Positions 6,260 through 8,424 of a DNA stretch of 8,424 nucleotides are shown here, in pieces. The notes beneath the pieces are model-generated. The model saw only the letters and a list, made by a program, of their open reading frames with translations, searched no databases and had not been told where the DNA came from. How positions within the stretch are numbered: position 1 is the first letter of the stretch; the number at the start of each line of letters is the position of its first letter. This stretch comes from a bacterium. Its GTDB lineage: Bacteria > Electryoneota > Electryoneia > Electryoneales > Electryoneaceae. The DNA is taken from NCBI GenBank assembly GCA_028278125.1, contig JANQEY010000319.1, positions 1 to 8,424 on the forward strand, read 5' to 3'. The translations under genes were made by a program, and so were the position numbers.

Positions 6260-7545
6260 TGAGTCACAATAGAAAAATATCCGTTATCGGGCTTGGCTAT
6301 GTCGGTCTGCCGGTGGCCATGGCGTTTGCAAAGCAGGGTCCGGTTATAGGACTCGATATAAATCCCCAGCGTATTACTGAACTAAAACAGGGTGTCGATA
6401 AAACTAATGAAATTTCAGGGGTTGAACTGAAAGATGCTAATATCGTATTTACTGCAGAACCAAATGATATTAAAACAGCTGATTTTCATATCGTTGCCGT
6501 TCCTACTCCTATTGACGATTCCAAACAGCCTGATCTCAGTGCTTTACTCAGTGCCTCCCGATTATTGGGTCCACGTTTGAAGAAAGGTGATATTGTTGTT
6601 TATGAATCAACTGTCTATCCTGGTGCAACAGAGGAGGTGTGTGTTCCTGTTTTGGAAGAAATGTCTGATCTGCGATGTGGTCATGATTTTTTTATTGCCT
6701 ATTCCCCGGAAAGAATTAATCCGGGAGATAAAAATCATACCTTATCGACTGTGGTTAAAGTTGTTTCTGCACAAAATGATGAGATTCTCGATGTCGTCGA
6801 ACAGGTTTATCGTTCCATAGTAACTGCGGGTGTACATCGAGCTCCTTCCATAAAAGTTGCGGAAGCGGCAAAGGTCATTGAGAATACACAACGGGATCTG
6901 AATATTGCCCTGATGAATGAATTGGCGCTTATATTTGACAGGCTGGGTATCGATACCGGTGATGTACTCACTGCAGCCGGCAGCAAGTGGAACTTTCTTC
7001 CTTTTACCCCCGGGTTGGTTGGTGGTCACTGTATTGGTGTGGATCCTTATTATCTTACCTATAAGGCTTCCCAGATGGGATACACGCCACAGGTTATTCT
7101 GGCCGGTCGTAGTATTAATGGTGCCATGGGAAGATTTATTGCCTCCCGTGTTATCAAGGCTTTAATCAAATCCGGGTATAATGTTAAAGAGTGCAGGGTT
7201 GCCGTTTTAGGTTTTACCTTTAAAGAGAATGTACCGGATACCCGTAATACACGGATCATTGATATAGTTAATGAGTTACGCGATTACAAAGTTGATGTCA
7301 GTATCCATGATCCACTGGCTGATAAAGAACAGGCATTTGAGGAATACGGGATTACGATTCAAGGTTATGAGAACATTACCCCTTGCCAGGCTGTTGTTCT
7401 TGCCGTATCTCATGATGAATATATTTCCCAGGGTTGGGAACTCATCAAAAGCCTATTACAGGATAATAAAGGTGTTGTGTTCGATATTAAACATGTTCTG
7501 AACCGGGAGTCCATGCCCACAGACGTTCAACTGGAAAGATTGTAG
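6259..7545 (+). CDS. tviB: TviB/WbpO-type UDP-N-acetylhexosamine 6-dehydrogenase
   Basis: A nucleotide-sugar dehydrogenase of 428 residues. The N-terminal NAD site is VIGLGYVGLP (9-18), followed by VAVPTPID (79-86), ESTVYPG (116-122) and YSPERINPGD (148-157). The central helix holds K205 and N209 in KVIENTQRDLNIALMNE. The catalytic Cys258 lies in GGHCIGVDPYYLTYKA, and the C-terminal domain in VLGFTFKENVPDTRNTR (316-332). The HCIGVDPYY form is typical of enzymes that oxidise UDP-GalNAc or UDP-GlcNAc to the uronic acid, rather than UDP-glucose enzymes (SCFPKD). In Salmonella, TviB serves Vi antigen; here the polysaccharide is unknown. It overlaps the epimerase stop by one base, which suggests translational coupling, with AAGG about 10 bases upstream. 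All key residues are intact. UDP-GalNAc versus UDP-GlcNAc preference cannot be decided from sequence by eye. Confidence 0.92.
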   Translation: MSHNRKISVIGLGYVGLPVAMAFAKQGPVIGLDINPQRITELKQGVDKTNEISGVELKDANIVFTAEPNDIKTADFHIVAVPTPIDDSKQPDLSALLSASRLLGPRLKKGDIVVYESTVYPGATEEVCVPVLEEMSDLRCGHDFFIAYSPERINPGDKNHTLSTVVKVVSAQNDEILDVVEQVYRSIVTAGVHRAPSIKVAEAAKVIENTQRDLNIALMNELALIFDRLGIDTGDVLTAAGSKWNFLPFTPGLVGGHCIGVDPYYLTYKASQMGYTPQVILAGRSINGAMGRFIASRVIKALIKSGYNVKECRVAVLGFTFKENVPDTRNTRIIDIVNELRDYKVDVSIHDPLADKEQAFEEYGITIQGYENITPCQAVVLAVSHDEYISQGWELIKSLLQDNKGVVFDIKHVLNRESMPTDVQLERL

Positions 7546-7558
7546 TAGGAGCTGGCCG

Positions 7559-8350
7559 ATGAATGTCACGATGATTGGTAGCGGTTATGTAGGGCTGGTA
7601 TCAGGGGCCTGTTTTGCTGAATTTGGTGCCCACGTTACTTGTGTGGATGTGGATTCAGAAAAAATTAGCAGGTTGAACTCTGGAGAAATACCTATTTATG
7701 AACCGGGACTGGATGCCCTCGTTGAGAAAAACGTTGAACAGGGAAGATTGATCTTCATAGATGCTTATTCCTCAATTGGGCAAAGTGATCTGGTTTTTAT
7801 TGCCGTGGGAACCCCTTCACGGCGAGGAGACGGTCATGCGGATTTAAAGTATGTCCATCAGGCCGCGCGGGACATAGCACCATATTTAGAGGGATACACG
7901 GTCATCGTCGATAAGTCGACTGTCCCTGTTGGAACAGCCAGTAATGTCAAACGCATCATTGCCGAAGAAAATCCGCGCGCTGATTTCGATGTGGCTTCCA
8001 ATCCGGAGTTCTTGAGAGAGGGGGCCGCCATATCGGATTTTATGCGTCCTGATAGAGTCGTTATCGGTGTGGAAAGTGAGCGTGCCGAAAAATTGTTACG
8101 TGAACTTTATCGTCCACTTAACCTGATTGAATCGCCGATCATGATCACAAACCTGGAGAGTGCAGAATTAATTAAATATGCATCCAATGCTTTTCTTGCT
8201 ACAAAGATAAGTTTTATCAACGAAATATCGATGTTGTGTGAAGTCGTAGGTGCTGATGTTCATGCAGTATCTAAAGGAATGGGACTGGATGGACGTATAG
8301 GCCGTAAGTTTCTCCACCCTGGTCCCGGATATGGTGGCCATGGGCGATAG
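7559..8350 (+). CDS. ugd: UDP-glucose 6-dehydrogenase, truncated at the active-site loop
   Basis: It oxidises UDP-glucose to UDP-glucuronate with two NAD+. The NAD motif is MIGSGYVGLVSG (5-16), with DVDSEKI (30-36), EPGLD (48-52), VGTPS (83-87), VDKSTVPVGT (117-126), SNPEFLREG (147-155), the K206/N210 helix ELIKYASNAFLATKISFINE and FLHPGPGYGG (251-260). The family continues with SCFPKD carrying the catalytic Cys, but here three unrelated codons (His-Gly-Arg) and a TAG follow. The product is 263 residues instead of roughly 430-460, with no active cysteine and no C-terminal UDP-binding domain. None of the three forward frames after 8338 resumes the family, so a simple frameshift is excluded. 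A strong AGGAG lies 7 bases before the ATG, 13 bases after the tviB stop. The intact gene would complete the UDP-GlcA/UDP-GalA pathway; the break is probably a chimeric join. Confidence 0.9.
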   Translation: MNVTMIGSGYVGLVSGACFAEFGAHVTCVDVDSEKISRLNSGEIPIYEPGLDALVEKNVEQGRLIFIDAYSSIGQSDLVFIAVGTPSRRGDGHADLKYVHQAARDIAPYLEGYTVIVDKSTVPVGTASNVKRIIAEENPRADFDVASNPEFLREGAAISDFMRPDRVVIGVESERAEKLLRELYRPLNLIESPIMITNLESAELIKYASNAFLATKISFINEISMLCEVVGADVHAVSKGMGLDGRIGRKFLHPGPGYGGHGR

Positions 8351-8424
8351 TACGGAGGATAATAACCCCAGTAATATGGCGAATGCCATGGATGATACCT
8401 TGGTCCCCAGAAAAACACGAAAAT
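8339..8424 (-). CDS. Tyr/Pro/Trp-rich fragment on the minus strand, likely foreign to the locus
   Basis: Read from the right edge on the minus strand, the 86 bases form an open frame beginning IFVFFWGPRYHPWH and continuing YYWGYYPPYYRPWPPY. Such low-complexity Tyr/Pro/Trp tracts are typical of small envelope-associated or lipoprotein-like proteins; I cannot name a family. The frame runs on into the antisense of ugd and meets TGA at 8262-8260, but beyond 8338 it is only the shadow of ugd. The forward frames of the same bases show nothing recognisable. This looks like the end of another gene joined in reverse orientation to ugd through the shared bases GGATATGGTGG. No start codon is visible, and the fragment is too short for certainty. 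Confidence 0.35.

Noticed and set aside
8168..8389. Minus-strand 73-codon frame crossing the ugd break
   Set aside because: It is in a different frame from the Tyr/Pro-rich reading and is mostly the antisense of conserved ugd.
8339..8424. Frameshift in ugd as the cause of truncation
   Set aside because: All three forward frames after 8338 were translated by eye and none gives SCFPKD or any later ugd block, so a frameshift or single stop mutation does not explain it.

Overview
The window most likely comes from a gammaproteobacterium of moderate GC content. GltX (470 residues) follows the E. coli-type glutamyl-tRNA synthetase through the conserved blocks I can recall, including cysteines at the same numbering (98, 100, 125). 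The tRNA-Ala(GGC) and tRNA-Glu(TTC) genes are close to their enterobacterial counterparts and encode their CCA ends. A gltX gene next to tRNA-Ala/tRNA-Glu genes is an arrangement I know from other gammaproteobacteria such as Pseudomonas. I cannot name the genus.

Layout. (1) 1-1222: the 3' part of a SapC-family gene, then a small unrecognised gene of 116 codons. A TATAAT box sits against a perfect 14-bp dyad between the two. (2) 1223-3181: gltX, tRNA-Ala, tRNA-Glu and a perfect-palindrome terminator. A degenerate array of a 7-bp unit (GTRATTN) occurs twice here, once ending two bases before the gltX start codon and once as a dyad between the two tRNA genes. Downstream, a 20-bp near-copy of the tRNA-Glu 3' end is followed by a second perfect palindrome, which looks like the relic of a duplicated tRNA-Glu or an attachment-type repeat. 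(3) 3278-5141: two divergent genes, a membrane-anchored DUF218 (YdcF/ElyC-like) protein on the minus strand and a YiiX-like permuted NlpC/P60 hydrolase on the plus strand. (4) 5192-8350: an acidic nucleotide-sugar operon behind a TGnTATAAT promoter. It holds a UDP-glucuronate 4-epimerase-like protein, a TviB/WbpO-type UDP-HexNAc 6-dehydrogenase overlapping it by one base, and UDP-glucose 6-dehydrogenase (Ugd) 13 bases further on. Together they could supply UDP-GlcA, UDP-GalA and a UDP-HexNAc uronic acid for a capsule, O-antigen or exopolysaccharide.

The right edge is abnormal. Ugd homology stops dead at its active-site loop (after 8338), and no forward frame continues the family. The last ~86 bases instead read on the minus strand as a Tyr/Pro/Trp-rich peptide. 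A chimeric join, probably an assembly artefact at a contig end, explains this better than a frameshift.

I saw no CRISPR array, insertion sequence, phage module or clear new multi-gene system. The observations most worth following are the heptamer arrays around gltX and the tRNAs, the tRNA-Glu 3'-end duplication with paired palindromes, the promoter/dyad in front of the small unknown gene, and the chimeric right end.
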